Source of the DNA: Rhynchospora pubera
Lineage: Eukaryota; Streptophyta; Magnoliopsida; Poales; Cyperaceae
DNA: 64,000 nucleotides
NCBI GenBank assembly: GCA_028095005.1
Contig: CM051460.1
Coordinates: 80,803,676-80,867,675, forward strand
Reading direction: 5' to 3'
Positions 35,296-48,999 of the stretch are shown piece after piece (the stretch's first letter is position 1; every line of letters starts with the position of its first letter). The notes under the pieces are model-generated. The model was not told the origin of the DNA. It ran no database searches and saw only the letters and a program-made list of their open reading frames with translations. The translations under genes and the position numbers were made by a program.

Positions 35296-36141
35296 ATGCG
35301 GAAGAAGATCAACCCTGGTGGGAGGAAATTCTGCAACATGTAGATGATCAAGATCTCTAAGTTTATTTATTACTTTGTTTTTAAGTACCCTGGTGTGTTC
35401 ATTTATATTATGGTTTTTTATGTACATTTTTCCTTTTATATTATTTTAGTGTGCTAAATTATATTATGATTTTCATGTATTTTTCCCTTTCTTTTATTTT
35501 AGTGTGCTAATCTATATTATGGTTACAAAATTCAATTCTTCTTCTAATGGTGAACATATACATAAAACAAAGTGAACATATAAACGATCTAAGTGAACAC
35601 ATACAAATAAATAAGTTCTATAAAAATAAATTATTACATAAATATTATGAATTAAATGAAATAAATCTAATATTTAATTATAAGTTTATATTATAATTAT
35701 TGCCATAAATAAATTATTACATAAAGTATTATGTACTTATTATGTACAACATTTAACATAATTGAAAATTTTTAATATTAAAAATAAAACCATCCATATC
35801 AAATTAACATCAAAACTTTAAATATTAAAATATTATTCATAATATAGAATTATATTATACTAACATTCTTCATAATAAAATATATTAATTTAATATCTTA
35901 TCTTCAAAATATATTACAAAAATTTCATAATATATTAATTTAATATTAAAATTTCATATATTTAATTAATGTTTATAATAGAAGTAAAATAAAATATATT
36001 AATTTAATATCTTATCTTCAAAATATATTACTAAAATTTCATAATATATTAATTTAATATTGAAATTTCATATATTTAATTAATTTTTATAATAGAAATA
36101 CAATAAAACCATGAAAAACGATAAAATTGAGCAGTTACAGC

Positions 36142-36261
36142 ACTGTTCGGAATCCTAGATTCCGATCTAACGTTAGATCGGAATCCCAGAATCCGATCTA
36201 ACGTTAGATCGGAATCCAGGAATCCGATCTAACGTTCGGAATCCAGGATTCCGATCTTACG
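36142..36261. repeat. Palindrome array, GATCTAACGTTAGATC
   Basis: ATTCCGATCTAACGTTAGAT and its complement alternate through this stretch (GGAATCC, GATCTAACGTTAGATC, GGAATCC...), so it can fold in several registers. Confidence 0.88.
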
Positions 36262-36371
36262 ATACTATTTATATTAAACAGATTAAATTGATATTAATTT
36301 TATTGGATTATATTATTTTAATATTATTTTTTAAAATTTCGGGAGCAAATGTCAGGGGATGTGAGCAACCT

Positions 36372-36621
36372 TTTTTTTTTTGAGGGTCAGCCCATAGGCA
36401 ACGGTTCATTAAAAAAACTAGCTCAAATTACAACAAAGCATGCAATACATAAAATATGTGCCCAGTGCAATATAAAGCCACTGACATCTAACCCCCAGCA
36501 TCTAAAAGCAAAAACTGAAAAAACTGAAATAACAACAGCAAACCTGAAGAACTACCCGAAAGTAAAAAACAACCATTAACTCTAAAGGAGAACTACCCAA
36601 AAGAAACAAAGCAAAATAAAA
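36372..36621 (-). mobile_element. 5'-truncated LINE insertion
   Basis: A poly-T tract (minus-strand poly-A) followed by GAGGGTCAGCCCATAGGCAA, an L1-like 3' end. It is bracketed by 13-bp copies ATGTGAGCAACCT (36359-36371) and ATGTGAGCTACCT (36622-36634), a target duplication with one mismatch. 250 bp. Confidence 0.72.
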
Positions 36622-36634
36622 ATGTGAGCTACCT

Positions 36635-38129
36635 GGACCATGCTAGAGAGTAGAGAGTAGAGACGGTACTTCATAGTTGCAAGTACTAGCTATTAGGAGC
36701 ATATTGGGAACGTCTTTTGTTTCTTTACAATGTCTTGCGTATCACACTTATTCCAAACCAAACCAACCCTTTTCAATCACAGTTTTGAATGCACATGCAT
36801 CAATCAAGGCAAAGGAGCCTCAGGTACCGAGTTTTAGGTTCGATCTGCTTCTTGGGCCTAAATTCTGTTACACTTTCAAGATATCTCTGCTCTTTTGTAT
36901 CTCCTTTGGTTGGCAGTTTTCTACGATTTGAGAGAGAAAGGGATTGCTAGTGAACTTTGATGTGAAACCAATAATAGCTTTCTAATATACCGCGCATATA
37001 TAGAGATTCTTGGAAAAAGAAAAAGCAAAGTCTTCCAATATATCAATTTAAATATCTAAGATCTCCAACTGATTTTGAACATGCGACAGTATTAATTTAA
37101 GATACATTGTTCTTTATCACTAATTTAAGAATTGTTCTTGCATAAAAATTTGCTTCTTCTGTCATGCATTTATTGCTTTAATTAACTTAGAGATTCGGAA
37201 ATTTATTTTAGCTAAATTGTGATGTAAATGGATTAGTTTCTCTTATTTTGTGAATATTTTTCAATCAGAAAAAAGAATGCTTCAAAACCAAAACAAAATA
37301 ATTATATTTTATCAGACATAGCGTACTCTTGGAGCTTCCACAATTTGAGTACGTACATGAGATTGTTAATTTTTTACTATTAAGATGTTAAATTCATATT
37401 GGGACAATAAAATGTATATACACCTAATAACATCATTTCTCGTATATGTATATATCACTGACATACCACCTAAATAATCGTTTTTGGATTAAGTAGATAT
37501 AGATGGAAAGATCAAGGCTTTCAATTTTATATGTTTATTATAAGGACATTTCTAATCTAATCTTAAACCTGTGACATTCATTGATAACCGTTACCCTTAT
37601 TTAGTGGACCGAAAAAAATATTTTTGAATGGTATAGTGCACTGAATATTGATTGTCAATGTTACTTTTCATAATTTTGGTCAAGACCGGTTGAAGTCATC
37701 GTCATCGGGTCTTATTTATGAATCTAAATAAAAGTTGCTTTATAAATTTTAAACAGAAATAATAAAAAAACGTGTTAAAATTGTTTAATTAATTAAATCG
37801 ACACTCCATTCTCTTTTTAGGAAAAAGGCCAGTTAATTTAAAAAATTTTGCTGTTCAATTCTTATTTTATCCAAAGAAAAGACAGGAAGAAAACACATAT
37901 GCGAAAACTCAACACAATTAATCCTCAATTATAACTTACGTCAATATTTGCAAAACTGCTATGGACGAATAAAACCAATGTTTACAATTGAAAGACAAGA
38001 ATATAATTTATATTTATGAATTTATTGTTAAGATAAAAATTCGAGCATCTACACAACAAAAGTTAAGTTTTGGTTCGAGGCAAGATCCAAGTGCAACTGC
38101 ACAATAATAGTACCCCTTAGGATTAGTTA
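36635..38129. other. AT-rich intergenic DNA
   Basis: I see no exon, RNA gene or bounded repeat here. Confidence 0.4.
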
Positions 38130-38721
38130 GCACACTACTAGAATGTCAATTATTTGCTTCGCAAAAAGGCGTCTCTATTCCGACACGAAAAGCTATCCGC
38201 GTCCACCTAAAGACGCTACCTAAGCGACCCTGATACTCTAGCCGCTAATAATAAACATCCGTGTCGCAATGACGCAGATTACTTAACGCGTCCCTATATC
38301 TGTGTCGGGAAAACGACGCATACCATATTTTCTGATCGCTTATTCAAACAGTAAGCGTGTCACTATTTAGATGTTACTATGTCGGTATACCAACGCCTTA
38401 AGTAAGGGACTCAGATAATATATTGTCAGAATTTATCGGGGTCCACAATCTATTAGAGTCGATATAGCGACACCTTTGCTTACTGAAGCAAAAAAATTAT
38501 TGTCAGGATTTAACGGGCCCACTGTATTCATGTTTTTCTACATTATTGTATATTGGAAAAAAAACATCGATATAGCGACATCATTGTTGATAGCCACATC
38601 AATTACATTTATACAGCCATTTAATTCTTTCTGATACCAATTTGGTACCACACTATTTAATTCATATGATTTTAATTAGTGACAACTATTTTGGAATTCT
38701 CAGCCATACACATAATTCACA

Positions 38722-38955
38722 TTGAATCAAACAAAATCACACAAATATCTATTGTGCATTGAATTGCAAATCATCATCCAATAAAAATAACAAAAATTAT
38801 TGAATCAAACAAAATCACAGAAATATCTATTGTGCATTGAATTGCAAATCATCATCCAATAAAAATAACAAAAATTATTGAATCAAACAAAATCACACAA
38901 ATATCTATTGTGCATTGAATTGCAAATCATCATCCAATAAAAATAATAAAAATTA
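38722..38955. repeat. Three tandem 78-bp units inside copy A
   Basis: Units start at 38722, 38800 and 38878 with TTGAATCAAACAAAATCACA and are nearly identical. Copy B has a single unit (about 58123-58190, inverted). Confidence 0.95.
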
Positions 38956-41900
38956 TTCATATGTTTAGATACAAACCAGAATAGTAAAGTTGAATAGTCT
39001 ATCTAGCTTAAATTATCATATCCAGGCACATAATCATATTCAACTTGCATACGTGAAGTAGTAGTAAGAAGCGCTGTCTATTCCCCATAGCATTTGACAT
39101 GCTTGTAGATGTTGCACTTAAAGCATTCTTCATGTGTGGTCCCCTGTGAAGTGTTGTTACCCATTGGTGGTATTGTCAAACTTCTGTGTTGCTGAAAAAT
39201 GGACCTAAAACATGGAAGCAAGCAATCACATTAATAATTAAACAAAACTAATAACCAAGCAAGCACATTAAAAAATTAACCAAACCAGAAATTAAACAAG
39301 CTCAACTGGGTGCTTATCCTTGTTATTTTCTAATCATTTACTATTAATTTAACAAAAAAATTGACACCAAAATCAATATAAAATTTTAACATATTCAATG
39401 CAAGTTAAAGGTTATGTATTTACCATAATGTTTGTTGGCATGTCGAAAATTGGCATGTTGAAGGCTGGCATGTTCAATCCCTTCCAATGCAAGCAACAGT
39501 TCTTGCCATCTTGCTATCAGTGAGGCTCCACAATCATCTCCCAGCTCCTAGCAGATGATGATACCACTGAAATTAAACAAACTAAATTACTAGATGTGAC
39601 ATGTTTGCAATTATGTTTGCATCTAAGTAATTAAACCCTAAATCCAAGCCTAAATTCTTACAGCAATGAAGCAATTATCTCTATAAGTAATTCAGCAAAA
39701 AAAATATATTTATCCATAAAACTACATATCTAACAACCAGCAACAGAACATATCAGTTTGACAGAAATTTATCAACATAACTATCAATATAAGCCAGAGA
39801 AAAGAAAAAAACGATAACTAAAAGGAAATAAATCTGTTTTAATGTGTAAATTTCAGCCAACTATCTTCCTTACTGGTGTTTGAAAGATTTTAATGCTCAA
39901 ATCACAAAATTTTTATAAGGATCCCAAATATTTTCTATATACAAACATCAAAACTTTCTGACTATATGAATTATGAATTGTTCAAAAAGTAGCAATCAAA
40001 ATTCTTGGACTTTCACAAGTAAAGGATGTTAATTGACATCAATGGAGCCAGAGATTAACACAATCATCTCTCTTATGTTAAGATAAACCTTCAAGCATGT
40101 AACTAATTAATTAATCATTCTAATTTTGATTTTTTGGTTGAACAATTTGCTTATAGGAAACAAAATGTAAAAGATTTGTATATGTGAATGCACTAACAAA
40201 AAAAGTTATATATGAAGAATACCTGATATGCTCAATTAATCAGCTAAACAAAGATTGGGGTAGATCAGTTGCCTAGGTTAATACGAAGACACGGGTCACG
40301 ATCGAGTAACCGACGCTGCCGCCGCGAGCCAACTTCTGATCCCGATCGCCATGGATTTCAAATATTTTGAGATCGGCCCCCAGCATCTACTTTCATCTTG
40401 TGTCCTCCGTCACCTCGTCCGATCCCTAACGGAAACTCGAGGATCTCCTCGTTGGGCTTGTTAGATCTAGAAAAAATTAAATATTGATTTTGTATAAGCA
40501 ACCAAAATCACAAAGATCATCCATTAATGGAGAGGAACAACAATGACGAAATAAGTAGAAGTTTATTATTTTCAAGAGAAAAGCACTACTAAGCAGAGAC
40601 AAATCTTCTTGGTTTGTATGAATGAAAATGGCATTATCAGAGACAAAGCAGCGGGGAACGAGAGAGGGGTTAGGTGTCGCTCAGCCGTTGATCCTCTCAA
40701 GACTTAGTGCCTTTGTTGGAGAGAGGACGGTGCTAGGGTTTGCTTGTATTGATCAGAAAAAAGGCAGAGTTGTGGGTTGACAATCGGCCAGAGCCGCCAG
40801 ACAAATGCAAGAGGCATGCCACATGATGTATTTTTTTATTTATATTTTGCTCTTCTAGGGTTAACAGCAAAGAGGCGCATATTATTATTTTTAGAAACAC
40901 AAGACGCTTATCATTTCCTTCGTATTATTTTTCATGATGGTCCATTATATTCATTATGATTATGATTATTCTATTATATTACTATTAAATATTATTTTTC
41001 CAAATTTTAATTGTTTTACAATTACAAATTTAATTACTATTTCGGTGTTAAACCTTATCAGTTTTCTGAAAATGCTAACACAACACAGTTTTAACACGAC
41101 AAACCAACAAAATTGTGTTGTGTTGAATCTGTACATGTGGCGTGTCATGTTGTGGAAACACGGGTATTTAACGTGTCAACATACCTAACACGCCACAATT
41201 TGTAATTTACTAATCACAATTGACATGTTCCAACATCGTATGATGTGACACAATAAAAAAAATCTTATTCATCCTTTTAGCATAATTCCTTTATATTATA
41301 AATTTACTCATATTAATTTATAAATTTTTATTTTGGCGATTAAATTTTTTATCAAAATTTGTCAAGTAAAAAATAAAATTCCTGCAATATTTATATTTTT
41401 ATTTAAGAAATTAAAATAATTTTTAATAAATTTATTTTTTGAAAAATTAATTTGTGTCGTATTACTCAAAGTCCATTCAACATGAAATGGTATGTTCAAA
41501 CGATTAAATTCATGTCAACACGATACAACATGAGCAATTTCAATTGGCAATTCACACTTATGTTAAAGCTCATACATAAAGAGAGCAACTAAAATAGCAA
41601 ATTTTTTATTTAAATTAACGAGTAAATTTTTATTAATTCTTTTCTCTAATTTTCTGTATATTTTATTTATTTATTATTATTTTTTTAGAGAATATTTTTT
41701 CTTAATCACTGTAGTTTTCTGCAGCTAGCTTTTGTTCATATGATTTGCGTACAGTAAATGCATATCGTCAAAGTTCATTTATTGATTCTATAATTGTGAT
41801 CATCACTATCCATCGTTAGATTTGAACTAACGATTTAGATCAACGACAAGTCATCAATCCGAGGACATGATCCGTGTGACCAACTAAACAAAATATATAA

Positions 41901-43149
41901 AGAGAGCCCTGCTGGCAGCATCAGATTTGCTTCCTCTGAATGGGAAAACTGGTGGCCTTTTTCTCTTTCAACTCGCAGCGGCGCATGAGACTCTGGACCC
42001 TCCATTTCTCAAGTTTAAAAGGAAAACTCATTAAATTGGCCTTCACTTTGAACTGTTCCATCAAGCAAAATTGAAATGGAGGGCTAAATGTGAAAATTAT
42101 TTATTCATGGTAAAAAACTAAAAAGGTTTCTCAAAAATGACATTAACAGTCTAACATTCCACGGTCTCAAATAAAATATCTAGGAATATATTTACTCTTT
42201 TTTTGTTCATTATCGTATTTAGTTATTACTATCATTTACAAATTTAATCTTATCACTTAGTTTCTTTTATTTTTTGAATCTAATGTTCTTATTATCGCTA
42301 TAATTTTTTTAACATTTACGAGTAAAGTCCAACAATTATCTGACTTTAATGATTTATATTTATTTAATTGGTTAGATAATTATTTAAATTAAATTTTCGT
42401 TTTTAAGTTGGGACGAGATATAACAATTTCAATAAAATATCATTATTTCGAAGCAAATATTTCTTAATCATTTTAAAATACTTTCTTTATATAAGTGAGA
42501 TTTGTTTAGAATAATAAAATTTTGGAGCAATAAAGAGAAATTGGGAAAGGAAAAAACAAAAAGAAAGAGAAGGAAGACAGGAAAGAAAGGAAGTGAAAAT
42601 AGAAACGAAGATTAAGTAGTGGTCCCACATACTGTGAAGTAAAGTGAATTGAGGAGGGAGGATGGGAAATAAAAAATTACGGAGGGAAAATTGGAGATCT
42701 AATTTATAATTTCAGCGCCAAAATGAAATTATTATGCGGAAGCTTTTGAATGGAGATAAAATTCCAGCACCTAAATGGAATATTCGGTGGAAGATAGAAT
42801 TTCTGATCTAATAATGCCAAAACGGGGGATGAAATTTGAGAAAAATATTATATTCATTTCTATAAGCATATAAATTATATGATCATTAAAATAATTTTGA
42901 CAAATTAGATTAAATGTAATAAACAAACAGAGATATTCAATTTACCAATAATTCAATAACACAATAAAGTGTCTCGAGCTAGAATAATTGTTATGTGATC
43001 CAATCGAAGTTTCATAGTTTATATAAATAATATAACATTTTATTGTAGTTGGCAAACTATTTTGAATTTGCAATGGCATAAACTGATTGAACATTTGATT
43101 TGTGTATTATTAATATGATATTAAAATGGGGAGGGTTCGAGTGCCCACA

Positions 43150-43490
43150 TATTGAATGTCTCAGATACCACAAAACACATTTTTTAGTTATTTTTTTCAA
43201 AATATAAATTTTAAATTTTGAATCCAAACCGTTGATCTTATTTGATATAACGAACAATGCATCTTCATATAAATTTTATAAATTTTAAAGTTTATTTGAT
43301 ACTTGATCGAGAGGCTAAAATATGAACATATTAGAATTAATCTATCATATTTAAGTAGATTCGTTCAATATTCAATATCTTGATGAAGTATCAAATAAAC
43401 TTCAAAAATTATAAAACTTACATGAAAATGCATCGTTAGTTATATCGAATAAGATCAATACCGAAATTATTTTCTATAGCAATTTTAACT
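43150..43490. mobile_element. Fold-back MITE nested in CACTA copy A
   Basis: Inverted arms include TTTGATACTTGATCGAGAGG against TTGATGAAGTATCAAATAAA and CATATAAATTTTATAAATTT against its complement. Same family as 18645-19058. Confidence 0.6.
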
Positions 43491-44486
43491 TCAAAAATTT
43501 TAATAGAAAGAATTAATATATTTTTTTTAATAAGAAAAAAGTTGTAACGCGTTTATAAATAGCATTTGTCTCTCTCATCTCTAACGCGTTTATAAAACGG
43601 GTAAGAAGCCTTCTTATCCGTTTTATAAACGCCCTAGAAGGCTGGACTTTTCGGACAAACTTTGGGGTAAAAAAATTTGCTGAGGCATTAAAAGGAGGGT
43701 AAAAAAATTTGGCGGGAATGTTTAGAAAAAATTTTCGCGGGGAATTTAGGAATGACGGAGGTGGGGAAGTTTTTTGAGGGAAAAAATTGAAGTTTTCGGG
43801 TGAAAAAAATTTTGTTGCAAAAATTTGATGCCATTAGTAGAATAATTTCTGGAATTTAGGAATGCACTAAATGACACAAGTGAGTGGGAGGTTATTTCCT
43901 TATTTGTGGGAGTTATTTACTAATATTTATATTTGTTTATTTCATCCATTAATTTTCTTAGATATTTTTTTATTTATTTGGTAACTACATTTGAGGTAAA
44001 AATAAAATTGGCGCGATGTATTAACAAATTTACATGAAAATGTTCGCGCCATTGTGAAATAATAATTAAAGGCATTAACAAATTTACATTAAAATGTTTG
44101 CTCCATTTGTGAAATAATAATTAAAGGTCAGTGGCAAATATTAACTACAATTTTTTCGGTGAAACAATATTAACGGAATTTGTTACTCCAATATAGTCTT
44201 GTCAGACTAATATGTCTATCATAGCAACACTACGGTTAATGTTGAATATCCATCTTTTAATGTGTCGGTATACCAACACCATTTACATTTAGCATATTCG
44301 CGTCCCTTTGCAGAATTTGAGAGCGTCTCTCTTTAGAATATTTTTACGTCCTAACTAATCTGTGTCGGCCTACCAACGCCTATTAAAAGTCCTCCAACCC
44401 GTTTTTTCTTTCTGCGTCCCTACTTGATTTAGCGACTTTAATATGTCAGTGGTCCGACACAGATAAACGAAATTCTAGTAGTGGCA

Positions 44487-45088
44487 CGATGATCTTAGAA
44501 TAGATAATCACACAAATTAGACAAAGATAACACGTGATTTCATGAGGTTCAGCCAACTTAGTGTCAACATTCTCCACACACACGCATACTCTTTGTATTT
44601 ATTTTTTGTTATAATTATGAGATACATTATTTGAGAGTGAAAAAAATATAAATAGACATAAAAAAATTACATAACGCAACTAGCCTTTTTTTTGGTAATT
44701 CATTAAAATACAAATTCTTGTCTTTTTTTTTCAATTGGCTTCTCTTCTAACACACATTAAATTCTTTTTTAATATGAAAAAATATCCCATAATTCACACC
44801 CATCTTATATGGAAAGATTTGACAAATTGTAATTTTTTTCTGTCAAATATACTAGGTCGGTTATTAATATCGATCCGAAATTACTTAATTTTGGTCAGAA
44901 ATTCAGCTCTAATTCACCTCTGATTCAATATATTTCAGCCTAAAATTATATCATTTTGGTCCGAAATTAACCTCTTTGGTCCAAATCCAAATACTTGCTA
45001 TAGTAAGTTGAATCATCCACATGAACCTCGTACGGTACATCATTTGATCTACATACACACATATTTAGACCTCATTATTTAACATTTA
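44487..45088. other. Spacer before the S40 cluster
   Basis: AT-rich. The right end probably contains the 3' untranslated region of the S40 gene. Confidence 0.4.
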
Positions 45089-45463
45089 TCATCCATCAGG
45101 AAAACCAGTTATCCTCCACACTGCATTGCGCACATCCCTAAGGTCGCGGCCTTTTAACGTCCGACCTTGGCCACTGCAAAGAGGAAATGCCAATTTGCTG
45201 GTATTTCTTCTGCGTGACACTAGAACATGTGGCGGCACCTGCTCATCAGTGCACTCCTCCTCTTTGCACCAATTGGCCCAATCACCAGATAACATGGTGC
45301 TTGAAGTACCTGGTATGGCGATCGGAGTAGAGGTAGTGCTGCTATTACCATAATTCGATGCTGTAGTCTGTTGATTTGCGGCATTCACGACTGTTTCATA
45401 GCAGATTGAATTTGCATGAAGGTTTTCAGGCCACACAACTTCTGACTCAAGGAACTCTTCCAT
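45089..45463 (-). CDS. S40-family senescence regulator, cluster member 1
   Basis: A single exon of 124 codons starting MEEFLESEVVWPEN. Conserved blocks: STPIAIPGTSS (residues about 44-54), VPPHVLVSRRRN, SGQGRTLKGRDL, and the C-terminus RNAVWRITGFPDG. A run of Thr/Ser/Asn separates the first two blocks. It is close to the members at 51446 and 61428 (same SGQGRTLKGR and TGFxDG ends), so they arose by local duplication. It is likely a small nuclear regulator of senescence or stress, by family. Confidence 0.92.
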   Translation of the reverse strand: MEEFLESEVVWPENLHANSICYETVVNAANQQTTASNYGNSSTTSTPIAIPGTSSTMLSGDWANWCKEEECTDEQVPPHVLVSRRRNTSKLAFPLCSGQGRTLKGRDLRDVRNAVWRITGFPDG

Positions 45464-45560
45464 GATTGATAATGGTTTCTGGGGTCTTTTCTTTATTTCC
45501 CTTTCACTGCTTGTAATGATTTAGTAGTGCAATTTGGAAAGAAAGGTCTGGAGCAGCTAG

Positions 45561-45570
45561 AATATATAAG
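45561..45570 (-). promoter_or_regulatory. TATA box, S40 member 1
   Basis: CTTATATATT on the minus strand, 98 bp before the ATG. Confidence 0.6.
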
Positions 45571-46877
45571 AGAAGAGAGGTGACGGCATCATGAGGTGGT
45601 GGAAATAAGTAAAGGTTTTAAATGGGTCATGTTCTCATGTGGGCTGTAGTTATTCTCAACTTATTTCAATATTTGCAAAGAATTGGAAAACCAAGTTCGA
45701 ATATATATATATATATTTTAATAGAAACGGCTGACATCAGCTGTCAACGAATTCTAATATATACCTGCGGGCAGGAAAGTATCAAGCATGATCGGTAGGA
45801 GGTCAAAGTTAATAAATAAATAAATATACAGAAAGGTTGAGTATAATTTCAAGTTTTAGTCATATGAGCAAATCATATAGAGCGCAGCAAAATAATTAAA
45901 AAGACATAACTTTTTCTGTGTTCATAATAGAAAGTTTTATATGACATATATCAGTGTTATTTATATTATACAGAATTTATCTTTTTAAAAGAGTTAGTTG
46001 TTTGTGTTTTAAGCTGAAATCTTTTATGAATAATAAAAATAACATCCTAATGTTATTTATATTATACCAGTGCCGTGTGGGTTAAGAGAACTGTTTTGTT
46101 AAATTGATGTATATTCTGCTTATGTTAGTGGAAAGTGGTGGGTATTTTACCCTCTTATTTCAAAAAAATATTTTTTCCCCTTCTTTCTTTTTTGAAGATT
46201 TATAATAGAATAATACTAGAATCAAACATATAGGATTTATTTTAGTCGCTTTAAGGTTAGCAATAAATAGTGTATTACATTAGGATGTTATCCATCTCTT
46301 TGTCTACAAGTTATACTATATCAGTATCTTATATCTATAAGTTACTTCTACAAAAAACAGTGGACAAGAAATGCAATGCTCGAGTAGGCTGACGTGGCAC
46401 ATATATGACCAACCATGTGGACCATATTAACGCGGCTATTTGAGAGGGAACAACCTCCAATTATAGGTTAAGGTCCCTCTACAATTTGTGGAGTTCAATT
46501 ACAAGTTTACAACAGTAGAGGAGAACCTCATGCGTTTATTTATTATTATTTTTTTTCGAGAGGTATTTTTTGTTATTGTAAAAACTAGATGTTCAACCTG
46601 ATCTCCACCGCCCGATTTAGAACAAACTGTCGAATCTAGTTAGGACCAGAAACGAATTCATACCCTTATAATTAAAAAGGAGCCGAAGCCACCTTTAACA
46701 CGTGCTTTTCTTATCAAATCTCATCTTCATACAAAGTGTTCCTTTTTATTTTTACAAAAAAAAAGAGAGGAAATTATTATTTTCTTACGTACATGACTTA
46801 TCCTACATGTAAATTAGTTCGGATTTGTAGAAATTAAAGATGATTTTATGATTAAATTTAAAATAATTACTTATTTA
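45571..46877. other. S40 member 1 upstream region
   Basis: AT-rich. ACCAACCATGTGGACCATAT near 46408 resembles the CCACGTG module of the sister genes but is 0.9 kb from the ATG. No gene is seen. Confidence 0.35.
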
Positions 46878-46890
46878 GTTTTGGAACTTT

Positions 46891-47005
46891 TTTTTTTTTG
46901 ATGAAAGAGGGAGGTCTTTGCCATCCAACTTTTTTTTGAAATTAAAGATACATGTGGGGCTTAGCCAGCCTAGTGCTCTTACCACTGAGCTACTAGGCCA
47001 CATGC
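46891..47005 (-). mobile_element. tRNA-derived SINE, copy 1
   Basis: On the minus strand it starts with a tRNA-like head (GTGGCCTAGTAGCTCAGTGG, an A-box-type sequence) and ends CCTCCCTCTTTCATC plus poly-A. It is bracketed by the 13-bp direct repeat AGTTTTGGAACTT (46878-46890, 47006-47018). Confidence 0.82.
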
Positions 47006-47018
47006 AGTTTTGGAACTT

Positions 47019-48999
47019 AACACAAGGCCAAGAGAAACGACTAGTGTACTAGCTAGGTAGGTGGTACATCAAACATGCCAATTAGGTACCTATCAGCAAC
47101 TCCGGTCTGGTATTGGACTATAGCGCATCAGAGGATACCAACTTTTCTCCATTTACTGATAGCTCGAAAACTCCATTCTCCATTTAATTATTTAAAAATC
47201 ACAAAGACCTATTTAACCAAAAAAATAAAAATCACACTTACACAAATAAGAAATTGCCTAAACCTCGCATTTTTTTTTTGTTTTTTTCATAATTTTCCAT
47301 TTGAAAAAGTGGAATCAACAATGTTTTTCTTTTTTTTTTGCCGGTGAAAGGGTTTTAGAATGAAGCAGTGCGTTTTTTTTTTTAAAAAAAAAGTAATTCC
47401 CCTTCTTAGAAGCAGGGAATAATTATGCGGCAAACATTTGTTCATTAAACCCAACATTGGTATAACGGGCTCTCCAATGATTAAATTCTAATAAAAAATA
47501 AATATTTGTTAAACGTACAAGTTTGTTTAATTATTGATAATGTAAATTTAATGCGATTTCCAAATAATTTTGAGCTAATTAAACGACTCCTCTGGTCCAG
47601 TATAATATATATATGGCAATGCACAATCGGATTGGAATAGTCGGCAAGGATGATATTGAGTTAAAAGTACTTGCTGAACATGATCAAAATTTGAATTATA
47701 TTGTGATTTTATTAAATTGAAAATTGAGTCAGGATTTTCTAAGCAAATTCCTTTCTTTACGCAGGTAAACTTCTTTTTCTATTCCATTAAAGTGTATGAG
47801 GACTGGGAAACAACACATTAGCGCGCGTGAGATCGTTCACAAGCTTATGTATGTAAAATTTCGATATATTATTAGCATTATTTCATTAAAGGTGTATGTC
47901 AAAGGAACAAAGGAGGTGCATGTACCATATACCACTATCTCTGAAATGCTGTATCTTATTTTATCTGTAATTGGAGAATATTATGATATTCTAACATGGT
48001 GATATTATTATTATATTATATAGTAGAAGTGTAAAACCATAAGTCCATAACGGCATAGCCATAACCCATTGTTTTGATTTTTGAAGCCGGAGAAACATGA
48101 TGGGCTGAAAGCCTGAAACTGATCAAAATGGCTGAAAAGAATAATTTGACTAATTTTTCGGCCCAACAGGTTTTATTAATCCCGAGAAATATGTTTCTTG
48201 GGTTTGGGCCTATCTTTTTTTGTTCTAACTTTTTCTCGGCCATGTTTAAGTTTAACTTCGTGTAAACGGTTAACGACTTAACGGTGTAATGTTTAGACAT
48301 CTGACCTTTTATCTTGGAGTCTTTGACTTACTAACATGTTTACACTTTTGAGCATTGGAAAAGAAGAATAAGATAACACGAAAGAAATTTCCATGTCAAA
48401 GTTTATTTTTATTTTTTTTCTTTTTTTTGCCTCAATTGAAGTTCAACTTTTTCGTTTCTGTGGTGCAGTGTTTACTTACGCTCTGATACAGAAAAAATTA
48501 CGATCAAAATAATCAAAATAGTGTTACAGAAAAATCAATAGAGCAAATGTGTAACGTTTGCCTGGAGGGGAGGGGTCATACACGTGGGCTTATGCATTCA
48601 CATCAGGACAGCATAAAAAAATGCTTGTACGTGGCCAAGACAGCTGCACAACGCAACATCTCATAATTATCATGAATTTTGTTTCTCATTATTTGATGAC
48701 AATGCCCCAAAGTCATCAGAGTTTGTTCTTTTTCAAAAAAGACTTACATGAAAGTTGAAAACGACTGAACAAAGTATATGAATTGACGTTCTTGTCATCA
48801 CGTAGACGTTTTCTCCAGGTTAGCAGTAATTTGAGGGAATATTTGGCAATTATGAACATAGAAACTACACATAAATATTAAATCTGCAGCGTTTTATATA
48901 TACTTTTATTTCAAATATAGTTAAACTTCCTTTTGAGAAATTTCTAATTTATTTGTTTTTTTTGTGTTGACTATTGAGGCCTTCATTTGGATTATTGGA
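47019..48999. other. AT-rich intergenic DNA
   Basis: No gene is seen. Several short open frames have no recognisable family. Confidence 0.4.

Larger units (their letters stand above)
34190..36340. repeat. Very AT-rich decayed element
   Basis: Contains hairpin-forming runs such as ATATCGTTCTTTGAAAAAGA (34418 on) and, near both ends, a similar ATACTATTTATAT...TTTTAATATTATTTT block (about 34473 and 36262). It encloses the plant-mobile-domain fragment and the GATCTAACGTTAGATC array. Class unknown. Confidence 0.4.
38133..44483. mobile_element. Non-autonomous CACTA element, copy A (6.35 kb)
   Basis: The left end CACTACTAGAATGTCAATTA and the right end, the complement of CACTACTAGAATTTCGTTTA, match for 12 bp. 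The 3-bp repeat GCA flanks both sides (38130-38132, 44484-44486), the usual CACTA target duplication. Subterminal motifs such as GTGTCGG, CCGACAC and GACGC/GCGTC recur in both ends. No TNP2 frame is present. Segments near both ends and around 39060-39190 are shared with copy B at 55829-58672. Confidence 0.87.

Noticed and set aside
34473..36340. Similar AT-rich blocks near both ends considered as LTRs
   Set aside because: They are short, diverged and lack TG...CA ends, primer-binding site or polyprotein.
38722..38955. Three spaced repeats considered as a CRISPR-like array
   Set aside because: The units are contiguous 78-bp tandem repeats in a plant transposon with no spacers.
43584..43632. 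Small perfect hairpin (GCGTTTATAAAACGG...) as a possible microRNA precursor
   Set aside because: The stem is too short and lies inside a CACTA element; no support beyond the fold.
47796..48002. Plus-strand frame of 68 codons (MRTGKQHISAREIVHK)
   Set aside because: Short, no family motif, no splice or promoter context.
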